A stretch of DNA of 64,000 bases from Myxococcales bacterium UBA1660 (GTDB lineage: Bacteria; Myxococcota_A; Polyangia; Polyangiales; Houyiibacteriaceae): positions 4,350 through 68,349 of the forward strand of contig DCLA01000083.1 in assembly GCA_002320815.1 (NCBI GenBank), in the 5' to 3' direction. The notes beneath the pieces are model-generated. The model did no database searches, was not told the origin of the DNA, and worked only from the letters and a program-made list of their open reading frames with translations. Below are positions 45,286-54,046 of the stretch, piece by piece. Within the stretch, counting starts at the first letter, position 1. Every line of letters starts with the position of its first letter. The translations under genes were made by a program, and so were the position numbers.

Positions 45286-46148
45286 TCGAGGTCGAAGGAC
45301 TGCGCTACACCTACGCCGGCGCGACGGATCCCACCCTGCGAGGTCTCGATTTCGCCATCGAGGAGGGCGAGATCTTCGGCTTCCTCGGGCCCTCCGGTTC
45401 GGGCAAGTCGACGACCCAGAAGGTGCTCATCGGGCTCCTCCCCGAGTACGCGGGCAGCGTGCGCGCGCTGGGCCGCGAGCTGCGCACCTGGGGCGCCGAG
45501 CTCTACGAGCACATCGGCGTGAGCTTCGAGCTCCCCAACCACTACACCCGACTGACCGCGCGCGAGAACCTCGAGCACTTCGCCTCGCTCTACCGCGGGC
45601 CCTGTCTGGACCCCCGCGAGGTGCTCCGGTGGGTGGACCTCGAGGCCCACGCGGACAAGCGGGTCAGCGACTTCAGCAAGGGCATGAAGAACCGCCTGAA
45701 CATGGCGCGCGCCCTCCTCCACCGGCCCAAGGTCCTCTTCCTCGACGAGCCCACCAGCGGCCTGGACCCGGTGACCGCCCGCGCCATCCGCGCCCTGATC
45801 CAACGGGTCCGCGACGACGGCGCCACCGTCTTCCTGACCACCCACGACATGGTCACCGCCGACGAGGTCTGCGATCGGGTGGCCTTCATCACCGCCGGCG
45901 CGCTGCGCGAAGTGGGCGCCCCCGCGGACCTCCGCAAGGCCCACGGGCGCCGCACGGTGCGCGTCGAGGTCCGCGCCAGCGGCGGACTGCGCACCGAGGA
46001 GTTTCCCCTCGACGGCCTCGCCGATGACGCCGCGTTCCAGCGGCTGCTCCGCGAGCACCCCGTGGAGACCATCCACAGCCAGGAGACGACCCTGGAGAGC
46101 GTCTTCGCCACCGTCACCGGCGAGCCCCTCGGGGCGGCGGCCGCGTGA
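45282..46148 (+). CDS. ABC transporter ATP-binding protein
   Basis: A 288-residue ATPase: Walker A GPSGSGKST (near 38-46), Q-loop region near 85, signature FSKGMKNRLN (near 132) and Walker B VLFLDEPTSG (near 150), then the His in TTHDM. The C-terminal 70 residues resemble the accessory domain of drug/Na+-type exporters. It overlaps the TetR gene and the next gene (GTGA) and forms a complex with the two permeases. Exported substrate unknown. Confidence 0.93.
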   Translation: MIEVEGLRYTYAGATDPTLRGLDFAIEEGEIFGFLGPSGSGKSTTQKVLIGLLPEYAGSVRALGRELRTWGAELYEHIGVSFELPNHYTRLTARENLEHFASLYRGPCLDPREVLRWVDLEAHADKRVSDFSKGMKNRLNMARALLHRPKVLFLDEPTSGLDPVTARAIRALIQRVRDDGATVFLTTHDMVTADEVCDRVAFITAGALREVGAPADLRKAHGRRTVRVEVRASGGLRTEEFPLDGLADDAAFQRLLREHPVETIHSQETTLESVFATVTGEPLGAAAA

Positions 46149-46870
46149 GGCTCGCCGCCGCCATGCGCCTCGACGCGCGGGTCCAGGCGCGCAACCAGCT
46201 CCTGCCCATCTCGGTGGTGGTCGCCGCCCTGGGCTCCGGCATGCTCGCTTGGCTCTCCACTCCAGAGCGCCTGGCGCGCACGGTGCCCCTGGGCGTCCTG
46301 GCCTTCGTGGGCGGGTCCACGCTGCTCTACGTGATGGCGATGATCGTGCTCGAGCGCGCCGACGGCACCCTCGCCGCGCTGATCGTCTCCCCCCTGCGCC
46401 CGGCGGAGTACCTGGGCTCCAAGGTCGTCACGCTGACCACCCTCGCCTCGATCGAGGCGGCCATCCTCGTCGGCGGCACCTACGGGCTCCTCGCCGCCCA
46501 GGGCGAGAGCGCTCCGCTCCCCCGGCTCGCCCTCTTGGCCCTCGGCGTCGTGGTCCTCGGCGTGCTGCACGTCCTCCTGGGCGTGGTGATCGTCGTTCCG
46601 CATCGGCGCCTCATGGACGTGCTGGTCCCGATGAGCCTGGTCGCCCTGGTGCTCCAGGCCCCCGCGGTCTGGTTCGTCGGCGCGGTCGATGCCCCCTGGC
46701 TCCTGGCCATCCCCAGCGCCCCACCCACCATGCTGGTGCGCGGCGCCTTCGTCCCCCTCGCGCCCTGGGAGTGGGCCTACGGCCTCGGCGGCAGCGCCTT
46801 CGTGATCGCGGTCGCGGTGCCCTGGGCGCTGAGGCGCTTTCGGCGACACGTGGTGGAGGCCGGCGGATGA
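46145..46870 (+). CDS. ABC-2 type transporter permease (first)
   Basis: A 241-residue membrane protein with about six helices, typical of ABC-2 permeases such as those of fluoroquinolone-type exporters. Central segments VIVSPLRPAEYLGSKV and PPTMLVRGAFVPLAPWEWAYGL are the usual loops. The GTG start overlaps the ATPase stop and its own stop overlaps the next ATG (ATGA), so stoichiometric translation with the ATPase is expected. Confidence 0.85.
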   Translation: MRLAAAMRLDARVQARNQLLPISVVVAALGSGMLAWLSTPERLARTVPLGVLAFVGGSTLLYVMAMIVLERADGTLAALIVSPLRPAEYLGSKVVTLTTLASIEAAILVGGTYGLLAAQGESAPLPRLALLALGVVVLGVLHVLLGVVIVVPHRRLMDVLVPMSLVALVLQAPAVWFVGAVDAPWLLAIPSAPPTMLVRGAFVPLAPWEWAYGLGGSAFVIAVAVPWALRRFRRHVVEAGG

Positions 46871-47619
46871 ACGCGCACACCGTCGGCCGGCTCCTACGCA
46901 ACGACGTGCGCCTGGTCTTTCGGGACCCGCTGCTCGGCCTTCTCTCGCTGATCACCCTCGCGCTGGCCCTCGGCTGCCGCTTCGCGCTCCCGGCCCTCGA
47001 CGCCGGTCTGGCGGCCAATGGGCTGATGGACGGCAGCGACGGAGGGCTGCGCTTCCGCGACACCTACCCACTCTGGGTCGCCTTCATCGGCACCTGGCAG
47101 GCGGCGCTCATGCCCGGCGTCATCTTCGCCTTCCTACTCCTCGACGAGAAGGAGGACGGCACCCTCATGGCCATGCGCGTCACCCCGGTGCCCTTCCGCG
47201 GCTATCTCCTCTATCGGGTCGCGCTCCCCTACCTGCTCGGGCTGGCCCTGGAGCTCGCGCTGCCCCCGCTCATCGGCTTCGCGCCGGCCCCGCCGGCCTG
47301 GCGTTTGTCCATCGCCCTCGTGGGCGCGCTGGCCGCGCCCGCGGCGACCCTGGTCTTCGCCGGCTTCGCCCACGACAAGGTCCAGGGGCTGGCGCTCACC
47401 AAGTTCGCGGGCATCGCCGGGCTCACCATCCTCGCCGGCTACTTCCTCGAAGGCCCCTGGCAATGGGTCCCGGGGGTCTTCCCGCCCTACCTGGTGGCCA
47501 AGGCCCACTGGCTCGCCCGGGACGGCGCCGACCCGCTCCTCGTCGGCGGCGTCCTCGCCGGGGCCGCCCTGCTCCAGATCGCGCTGATCGCGCTGCTCCT
47601 GCGCCGCTTCCGCACCTGA
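46867..47619 (+). CDS. ABC-2 type transporter permease (second)
   Basis: A 250-residue membrane protein with about six helices and a DEKEDGTLMAMRVTPV motif (near 88-105), which is the coupling helix of ABC-2 permeases. It pairs with the preceding permease and the ATPase to form the exporter. It overlaps the previous gene by four bases and is followed by the MATE gene after 39 bases. Confidence 0.85.
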   Translation: MNAHTVGRLLRNDVRLVFRDPLLGLLSLITLALALGCRFALPALDAGLAANGLMDGSDGGLRFRDTYPLWVAFIGTWQAALMPGVIFAFLLLDEKEDGTLMAMRVTPVPFRGYLLYRVALPYLLGLALELALPPLIGFAPAPPAWRLSIALVGALAAPAATLVFAGFAHDKVQGLALTKFAGIAGLTILAGYFLEGPWQWVPGVFPPYLVAKAHWLARDGADPLLVGGVLAGAALLQIALIALLLRRFRT

Positions 47620-47658
47620 CTTGCCTCACCGCCGCGGCGGCGCAACGCTCCCCGCTCC

Positions 47659-49011
47659 TTGGAGCCCTCCCGCTCGATCCCGCGCCGCCTCTTCAGCCTC
47701 TCCTGGCCGGTCATCGGGCTGAACGTGCTGAACGTGCTCTCCCTCGCGGTGGACACCGCGATGTGCGGGCGTCTGCCCAACGCGCCCCAGGCCCTCGAGG
47801 CGCTGGGCTTCTCCACCCAGGTGGTCTTCCTCCTGATGGTCGCGATGATGGGGCTCACCGTGGGCACCGTGGCCTTCGTGAGCCGCGCCCACGGCGCCGA
47901 CGACGAAGCCCGGGTCAACCACCTGCTCCACCAGTCGACCCAGCTGACGGTGCTGGTCGCGCTCGGCGTCGCCGTCGTCGGCAACCTCTTCGCCGACGAC
48001 ATCCTGCGGCTCCTGGGCGCCTCCGAGGCGGTGGTCGGCCTCGGCCTCGACTACCTGCGGCCGCTCCTGACCTTCACCGTCTTCTACTACCTGAACCTCC
48101 TCTACGCGGCGGCCCTCCGCTCGGTGGGGAACACCCGGCTCCCCTTCCTCGTCGCGCTCTTCGCCAATGGGCTGAACGTCGTCTTCAATTACGGCCTCAT
48201 CCTGGGCAACCTCGGGCTACCCGCGCTGGGCGTTCAGGGCGCGGCGCTGGGCACGGTCGCCTCCCAGGCCATCGGCGCCACGCTGTTGATCCTGGCCATC
48301 CGTCGCGGCGCCGTCCCCGGCGTCGGCCTCCCGCTCCGGCCCCGGAGCGTCGACGGCGCCCTGGCCAAGGAGCTCTTCCGGGTCGGTTGGCCCGCCGCCC
48401 TGGACATGGTGATCCTCAACGCTGGCTTCCTGAGCATCGTGGGCATGTTGGGGCGGCTCGACGGGACCGCCGTCGCCGCCCACGGCGTCGGTCTACGGAT
48501 CCAGGCCCTCGCCTTCGTGCCCGGCCTCAGCGTCGCCCAGGCCACCGGTGCCATGGTGGGCAACGCCCTCGGCGCCCACGATCCCGGCGAGGCCCGCCAG
48601 GTGGTCAAGGCCGCGGTGGGCCTGTGCACCGCCATCATGACCGCCGTCGCCATCGTGCTCCTGGCCGGCGCCGCGCCCATCGTGGCCATCTTCGACATCC
48701 CCTTGGACACGCCGCTGGCGAACCTCTCGATCGAGTGGATGCGCATCCTCGGCGCGGGCATGCCCATCGTCGGCGTCCACATCGCGCTCATCGGCATGCT
48801 CCGGGGCGCGGGCGCCACCGGGACCAGCCTGCGCATCAACATCGTGGGCACCGCGCTCCAGGTCCCGCTGAGCTGGCTCCTCGGTTTCCCACTGGGGCTC
48901 GGTCCCTTCGGCGTCTGGGTCGCCTTCCCCTTGAGCTTCGTGATCAAGATGCTCCTGGGCATCGCCGCCTACCGCAAGGGCGACTGGGTCCACCTCGGCG
49001 AGACCGCCTGA
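47659..49011 (+). CDS. MATE-family multidrug/toxin efflux protein
   Basis: A 450-residue membrane protein with twelve helices in two similar halves, of the MATE (NorM/DinF) family: VIGLNVLNVLSLAVDTAMC in helix 1 and GLTVGTVAFVSRAHGA in helix 2 are typical. It expels cationic compounds using Na+ or H+. TTG 47659 is the only start before helix 1 and no clear ribosome site is seen. Probably part of the TetR-ABC operon (39-base gap), although a second transporter class in one operon is unusual. Confidence 0.85.
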   Translation: MEPSRSIPRRLFSLSWPVIGLNVLNVLSLAVDTAMCGRLPNAPQALEALGFSTQVVFLLMVAMMGLTVGTVAFVSRAHGADDEARVNHLLHQSTQLTVLVALGVAVVGNLFADDILRLLGASEAVVGLGLDYLRPLLTFTVFYYLNLLYAAALRSVGNTRLPFLVALFANGLNVVFNYGLILGNLGLPALGVQGAALGTVASQAIGATLLILAIRRGAVPGVGLPLRPRSVDGALAKELFRVGWPAALDMVILNAGFLSIVGMLGRLDGTAVAAHGVGLRIQALAFVPGLSVAQATGAMVGNALGAHDPGEARQVVKAAVGLCTAIMTAVAIVLLAGAAPIVAIFDIPLDTPLANLSIEWMRILGAGMPIVGVHIALIGMLRGAGATGTSLRINIVGTALQVPLSWLLGFPLGLGPFGVWVAFPLSFVIKMLLGIAAYRKGDWVHLGETA

Positions 49012-49164
49012 GCCGCCCGGTTCCCGACCGTACCGACGCAGAGGGACCCCGCCGGGGCGCGGCGCGACGCTCTCGCCGTGGGCAGGAGGCATTGTCGCCC
49101 CACCCCGTGACGCGGCCGCGGAGTCGCCCCAGGAGGAGCGCTTCCCCCCACGTAGGAGCGACCG

Positions 49165-49695
49165 ATGAGCCAGACCCCGACCGAGAAGAAGCTGAGCGAG
49201 CTCTACGAGCTGATCGACGGCATGCAGATCGCCATGCTCACCACCCGGCGCCCCGACGGCATGTTGGTCACCCGACCCATGGCGACCCAGAAGCAGGAGT
49301 CCGACGCCGACCTGTGGTTCGTCACCAACATCGAGACCCACAAGATCGAGGAGCTCCAGGCGAACCCGCAGGTGAGCGTCGCCTACTACGACGGGAAGAC
49401 CAGCGAGTGGGTCTCGGTCAGCGGCCGGGCCACCGTCACCCAGGACCGCGCGCGCATCCACGAGCTCTACGCGCCCGACTGGAAGGCGTGGTTCGAGGAC
49501 GAGGGCGGCGCCAAGGACGGCGGCCCCGACGACCCGCGCCTCGCGCTGATCCTCGTGGAGGCGCAGACCGCTCACTACATGAAGGCGAAGCACTCGCGCC
49601 CCGTGACGCTCTTCGAGATCGCCAAGGGCATCCTGACCGGCACCCAGCCGGACATCGGTCGCGAAGAGCGACTCGACCGCGCCGAGCTCCGCTGA
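49165..49695 (+). CDS. Pyridoxamine-5'-phosphate-oxidase-like flavin protein (general stress protein 26 type)
   Basis: A 176-residue split-barrel flavin-binding protein: AMLTTRRPDGMLVTRPM (flavin phosphate binding) and DLWFVTNIETHKIEELQANPQVSVAYYD are the family core, ending in YMKAKHSRPV. Members bind FMN or F420; many protect against stress. Not necessarily vitamin B6 metabolism. ATG 49165 has AGGAGCGACC upstream as a fair ribosome site. It stands alone between a MATE gene and the converging fusion gene. Confidence 0.88.
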   Translation: MSQTPTEKKLSELYELIDGMQIAMLTTRRPDGMLVTRPMATQKQESDADLWFVTNIETHKIEELQANPQVSVAYYDGKTSEWVSVSGRATVTQDRARIHELYAPDWKAWFEDEGGAKDGGPDDPRLALILVEAQTAHYMKAKHSRPVTLFEIAKGILTGTQPDIGREERLDRAELR

Positions 49696-49815
49696 AGCGC
49701 GCTAGCGGTAGGGCCCGTCGGGGTCCCCGACCGCCTCCGTACCGTGCTCCGTCCCCACCGGGACGGGGCCGAGTACTTAGGTGGACGCGCACCCACGGCA
49801 GCGCCTCGGGCCCTC

Positions 49816-52560
49816 CTACTCGAGCACGTCCGCGGGGACTCCCATGATGGCCGCCGCCGCGCGGATGCCGCTGACGCAGGCCCCCTCCATGCACGGGATG
49901 TCGATGCCGTTCTTCGTCCAATCCCCCGCCAGCCGGAGGTTGCTGTGCGGCTCCCCTTCCGGCTCCGGCCGGTCGGCGAGCCCCCCGGGCGAGGCCAGCA
50001 CATAGCGCGCGGACCGGTCGATGTTCCCGGTGACGTACTGGTCGGCGAAGGGATCCGCCGGAGTCCAGGGCGCGTGGAGCCGGTCGAGGTCGAGTTTGCC
50101 GGTTCCCCCATCCACACCGCCGGGCAGCACGCGCGGCAGCTCGTCCTCGGTGAACGTCTTGGCTTCCGCGAGCGCAGCCGCTCGTGCCGCTGCCCGCGCC
50201 GCCGGGTCCTCGGAGTCGGTCGACCAACCACCGCCGAAGGGACCGCTGCAGTAGAGCAAGGTCTGGGGTCCGCTCAGGGGCCAGGTCTCCACCCCGAGCA
50301 GCCGGGTGTTCTCCTGCATCGAGTTCAGGGGCTGCCGGAACCCACCGAGCACCGAGGCGTTCCAGTTCCAACCCAGGGTGTGTCGATGGTCGTCGTACCA
50401 GGTCTGCAGGTGCAGCGTGGCCACGGTGGGGATCGAGCCCACCCGGGCCAGGGCAGAGCTCGCCGGCGCCGCCGTGAAGACCCGCGCCGTGACGGGGGCC
50501 GGGAGCGCGCAGACCACCCAGTCGAAGTCGGTCCCGACGTTCAGGACGACGTCCGGCCCCACCTGCGCCGTGGAGGTGTCGTGGTTCGGATCCTCGACCA
50601 ACGCGGGCGACGCCGGATCGAGCTGGGCCGGGTCGGGGTGCTGCCGAAAGCAGGGTACGGTGCCGACCCGCTCCATGGGGTCGTAGGCCTCCGGCCCCGC
50701 GAGCACCGTGGCCTGGCGAGCGTACGAGACCGAGTCCACGGACCCGCCGGTCATCCCGGCGCTCTTCACCTTGGCGAAGAACTCGATGCGCACTCCCCGC
50801 GCCCGGAGCACTTCGTACATGGGCGCGAAGACCGCTTCTCCCATCCCGGTGGTCATCTCGAAGAAGACCGCTCGCTGGTAATCGCTCACCAGCTTCAGTA
50901 GCCCCCGCGCCGCGATGGTCGCGCTGAGCTTGGGCGCGCTCTGGTCGGGTCCCTCGTAGGCGAAGACGCCGTCGTAGGGGACCTGCATGATCGCCGAGTT
51001 GGCGATGTCGAACCCGGGGACGACCTTGTGGCTCTCCATCCAATCGCGGAAGTCGAGGTGGTCGAGGTCCTCCCAGTCCTTGCCGCCGAGGACGATGTCG
51101 TCGGCGATGCCCTTGGCCAGGGTAGCGACGAAGACCGCGATCTCCTTGACCACCTGGTTCCCCCACGGGAGGAGCGCGTTGGCGACCAGGCCCGCGAAGC
51201 CACCCCCGAGGACCGACTGGGCCAGCATCTGGAGCCACTGGACTTGCTGCCACAGCGTCTTGGGGCCCGCGCCGTAGCCATTGGGCGTGCGCGGGAAGCG
51301 AACCGGGTAGGCCTCGTCGCCGTCGTGGAAGACCACCACGTCCTGCGGCTGGAAGGCCTCGGCAAAACTCGAGGGGTCGACGTGATCCGGCTGCGCCGCC
51401 TCGGCGTAGACCCCCCGGAACATGCGCAGGAAGTTGTGATAGAAGCCGAAGATCACGTGCAGACCGTGCTCTTCGATGCGGTCGCCCTTGGCGCGGTTCC
51501 GCCAGCTCGCGCCCTTGCCGCCCAATAGGTGGCCCTGCGCCAGGATCCGCACGTCGTACTTCTGCCGCCGCTCTTCGGTCGCGGTAAGCTCGTAGGCGGT
51601 CGAGAGCGCGCCCAGGCCACCGCCAAGGATCAAGACCTTCTCCTTGGGCGGCGGCGCCGGGGGCGTCTCCGGCCGCTCGAGCCAGACGTCGCCGTTGCGG
51701 AAGCCGAAGTCCATCTCGAAGCTCGCCGCGAGCACCGGCGTCACGTCCTCGGCCAGGCCCAGCACGTCACGGATCGGCTCGCTGGCCAGGGTCTCGAAGT
51801 GGACGGTGACCTTGCTCGCGTCCCCCACGCGGACGTTGGTGACGTTGTCGACCGGCGCCTGCACGTGGGTGACCGCCCGGTAGAGGACCTTCGGTGGGAT
51901 CCCTCCAGGCGAGACGTCCGCGACCTGCTTCAGCTGCACCAGGTCCTGACCGAAGAGGTGCGCCGGGAGGGGCCCGAAGAACCCATCCACGGCGTCCAGC
52001 AGGGTGTCCGCGAGCTCGGCGATCGGGCTCTGAGCCGTGGCGCTGATCGAGAAGAGGGGCTCGTCTTTCCAGGCGCTGCCGTCGAAGTTCTCGGCGGCCA
52101 GGCACCGGGCGCCGATCGGTGTGGTGCCGCCCCAGAAGTCGCCGTCGCTCGGCACCGTCAGGGTCGCCGGCTTCTTCGGGAGCCCGTAGAGCTCCCGGCC
52201 CGCCACCACGGCCAGCCCCTCCGACGGATAGATGAAGGGCACGTGCAGGCCGTGGAAAGGCAGCCCCTCGCGGGTCCCCTGCACGGGCACGAAGAACGTG
52301 GCCTCCTGGTAGGCGAAGTGCCCGAGGTTCGGGTCCGCCGCGCTCGCCTCGGCGGTGTCGGTGATCGCCAGCAGCACGTGCGAACCCAAGCGCGACACCT
52401 CGACCGTCGGCGCGGCCCATCCGAAGGTCCGGGCCAGGAGGGCATCCAGCTTGGCGGGGTCCGCGGGGAGCAGGAAGAGAAAGGTCCGGGTCCCCTTCAA
52501 CGAGAAGGGCGGATCCTGCAGGAGGGGAAAGCGTTCGCGAATCCGTTCGGGGCGAGTCAT
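49816..52560 (-). CDS. Acetoacetate-decarboxylase-like domain fused to FAD-dependent amine-oxidase/phytoene-desaturase-like domain
   Basis: A 914-residue two-domain protein. Residues 1-270 resemble acetoacetate decarboxylase: GRELYGLPKKPATL contains the PKK pair where the family's Schiff-base Lys stands. From about residue 300 a Rossmann FAD site (LILGGGLGALSTAYEL, G-x-G-x-x-G type) starts a flavoprotein domain like hydroxysqualene/phytoene-type desaturases and amine oxidases, ending in NLRLAGDWTKNGIDIPCMEGA, the family's GDW FAD motif. The two functions could act one after the other on the same substrate; this is inference. It starts 2 bases after the DUF2378 stop, so the two form an operon. 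Start ATG 52560. Confidence 0.85.
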   Translation of the reverse strand: MTRPERIRERFPLLQDPPFSLKGTRTFLFLLPADPAKLDALLARTFGWAAPTVEVSRLGSHVLLAITDTAEASAADPNLGHFAYQEATFFVPVQGTREGLPFHGLHVPFIYPSEGLAVVAGRELYGLPKKPATLTVPSDGDFWGGTTPIGARCLAAENFDGSAWKDEPLFSISATAQSPIAELADTLLDAVDGFFGPLPAHLFGQDLVQLKQVADVSPGGIPPKVLYRAVTHVQAPVDNVTNVRVGDASKVTVHFETLASEPIRDVLGLAEDVTPVLAASFEMDFGFRNGDVWLERPETPPAPPPKEKVLILGGGLGALSTAYELTATEERRQKYDVRILAQGHLLGGKGASWRNRAKGDRIEEHGLHVIFGFYHNFLRMFRGVYAEAAQPDHVDPSSFAEAFQPQDVVVFHDGDEAYPVRFPRTPNGYGAGPKTLWQQVQWLQMLAQSVLGGGFAGLVANALLPWGNQVVKEIAVFVATLAKGIADDIVLGGKDWEDLDHLDFRDWMESHKVVPGFDIANSAIMQVPYDGVFAYEGPDQSAPKLSATIAARGLLKLVSDYQRAVFFEMTTGMGEAVFAPMYEVLRARGVRIEFFAKVKSAGMTGGSVDSVSYARQATVLAGPEAYDPMERVGTVPCFRQHPDPAQLDPASPALVEDPNHDTSTAQVGPDVVLNVGTDFDWVVCALPAPVTARVFTAAPASSALARVGSIPTVATLHLQTWYDDHRHTLGWNWNASVLGGFRQPLNSMQENTRLLGVETWPLSGPQTLLYCSGPFGGGWSTDSEDPAARAAARAAALAEAKTFTEDELPRVLPGGVDGGTGKLDLDRLHAPWTPADPFADQYVTGNIDRSARYVLASPGGLADRPEPEGEPHSNLRLAGDWTKNGIDIPCMEGACVSGIRAAAAIMGVPADVLE

Positions 52561-52562
52561 GC

Positions 52563-53186
52563 CTATCGATTCCAGGTGACGTCGAGGTGGCCGTTGAGGT
52601 CGTCCTCGAGATGCAGCTCCACCCGGGGCCGGTGCCCGTGGTGGATCACGATGCCCTCGAGGGTTCCGAGCGGGTAGCAATCCAGCCACCCGTAGAAGTC
52701 GCGGTAGGACACCCGGACACCGCCCTCGATGTCCTGGGCGTCGAAGGTCCCGCCCTCCAGCGTCATCCGGTAGAGGTCCGGCATCCGCTTCAGCGTGTCC
52801 GCGCAGTCGCCCACGAAGCTCAGAGCGACCTTGGCGACCCGGGACTTGGCGAACTCGGCGAAGTCGTCGCGCGCCAGCCGGCGCATCGCCTCGCGGGTCT
52901 CCTGATGCCGATAGCGGGTGGATGCCGCCAGATGCGCGATCCGCGAGTAGTCGATCTGCGGGTAGTTCTTGAACGCGACGTAGCGCCCCCCGCGCGGGAA
53001 CGCGCGGAGGTCCATCTGCTCCACCTCGGCCCGCGGCGCGATGGCCATCAGCCGAGAGAAGAACATCCCCTTGATCGTGTGCGACGCGGGGAAGCGCGCG
53101 AAGCGCACATCGGCGCTGGTGCCGTGACCGCGGAGCGGCCGACCTTCCTCGACCACCTCGTGTGTACCCCTCACTGCGGGGGCCAC
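52563..53186 (-). CDS. DUF2378 (TIGR02265) family protein
   Basis: A 207-residue protein of the myxobacterial DUF2378 family. The core HTIKGMFFSRLMAIA (near 36-50) and the later YRMTLEGGTFDAQ, FYGWLDCYPLGTLEG match the family I know from Myxococcus, but its function is not established. GTG 53186 is the first start; a shorter start is possible. It is divergent from egtC (95 bases) and lies two bases before the fusion gene, suggesting a shared pathway. Confidence 0.75.
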   Translation of the reverse strand: MAPAVRGTHEVVEEGRPLRGHGTSADVRFARFPASHTIKGMFFSRLMAIAPRAEVEQMDLRAFPRGGRYVAFKNYPQIDYSRIAHLAASTRYRHQETREAMRRLARDDFAEFAKSRVAKVALSFVGDCADTLKRMPDLYRMTLEGGTFDAQDIEGGVRVSYRDFYGWLDCYPLGTLEGIVIHHGHRPRVELHLEDDLNGHLDVTWNR

Positions 53187-53281
53187 CCTAGCGAATCGAG
53201 GTCCGCCTCGTCTACGTCCCGACCTCGGGACACTGGCCCCTCGAGGCGCGTCGGGCTCCGGCGCCTGCTACACCCTGGCCC

Positions 53282-54046
53282 ATGTGTCGTGTGCTCGCCT
53301 ACGTCGGGGCTCCTCGCTCGCTCGCCGAGCTCCTGGTGGAGCCCGCCCACTCGCTCGAGGTCCAGAGCTACGCGCCGAAGGAGATGGAGGAGGCCCTCCT
53401 CAACGCCGACGGCTTCGGGGTCGCCTGGTACACGGCGGGCCGCGAGGAGCCCGCGCGCTATCGGACCATCCTGCCCATGTGGGCCGACCAGAACGTGCGC
53501 GACTTCGCCGGCCACGTCCGCAGCGGGCACGTGCTGGCCGCGGTGCGCAGCGCCACCCCGGGCATCGGCCACGGCCTGGCCAACACCCAGCCCTTCGTCC
53601 ACGGACCGCTCACCTTCCTGCACAACGGGTTCATCCGCGACTTCCGGCGGGGCGCGGCTCGGCGGCTCCGAGAGGGGCTCGGCGACGCCGCGTACCACGC
53701 CCTCGGCGGCAACTCGGACTCGGAGCATCTCTTCGGGGTCTTCCTCGACGACTGGTTGGAGCACGGCGATCTCGTCCGCGGGCTCCAGGAGACCCTCCGG
53801 CGCGCCGACGCGGCGCGAGACGGGGCCCGCGCGCTCCTCTCCCTCGTGGTCTCCGATGGGACCACGGTGGCGGCGGTCACCCAGGCCTTCGACGGCACCG
53901 CGCCGACCCTCTATCGCCGCAACGCCAGCGAGGGGACGCTGATCGCCTCCGAGCCCACCTCGCCCAGCGAGGGCTGGACGCGGCTCGAGCCCGGCGTGGT
54001 CACCACCGTAACGATGCCGCCCGCGTCGCCATCCGATTCCCCGTGA
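53282..54046 (+). CDS. egtC: EgtC-like class II glutamine amidotransferase
   Basis: A 254-residue Ntn hydrolase starting MCRVLAYVG, whose Cys2 becomes the N-terminal nucleophile. NADGFGVAWYT, RSATPG and LHNGFIRDFR are typical of class II amidotransferases; the sulfoxide-side hydrolase of ergothioneine synthesis removes a gamma-glutamyl group from the EgtB product. Overlaps egtB by four bases (GTGA), which supports the assignment over other amidohydrolases. Confidence 0.87.
   Translation: MCRVLAYVGAPRSLAELLVEPAHSLEVQSYAPKEMEEALLNADGFGVAWYTAGREEPARYRTILPMWADQNVRDFAGHVRSGHVLAAVRSATPGIGHGLANTQPFVHGPLTFLHNGFIRDFRRGAARRLREGLGDAAYHALGGNSDSEHLFGVFLDDWLEHGDLVRGLQETLRRADAARDGARALLSLVVSDGTTVAAVTQAFDGTAPTLYRRNASEGTLIASEPTSPSEGWTRLEPGVVTTVTMPPASPSDSP

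Noticed and set aside
47463..49847. A plus-strand frame of about 790 codons across the MATE and flavin-protein genes
   Set aside because: It is a shifted-frame shadow of MATE and the stress protein, both of which show full family motifs.
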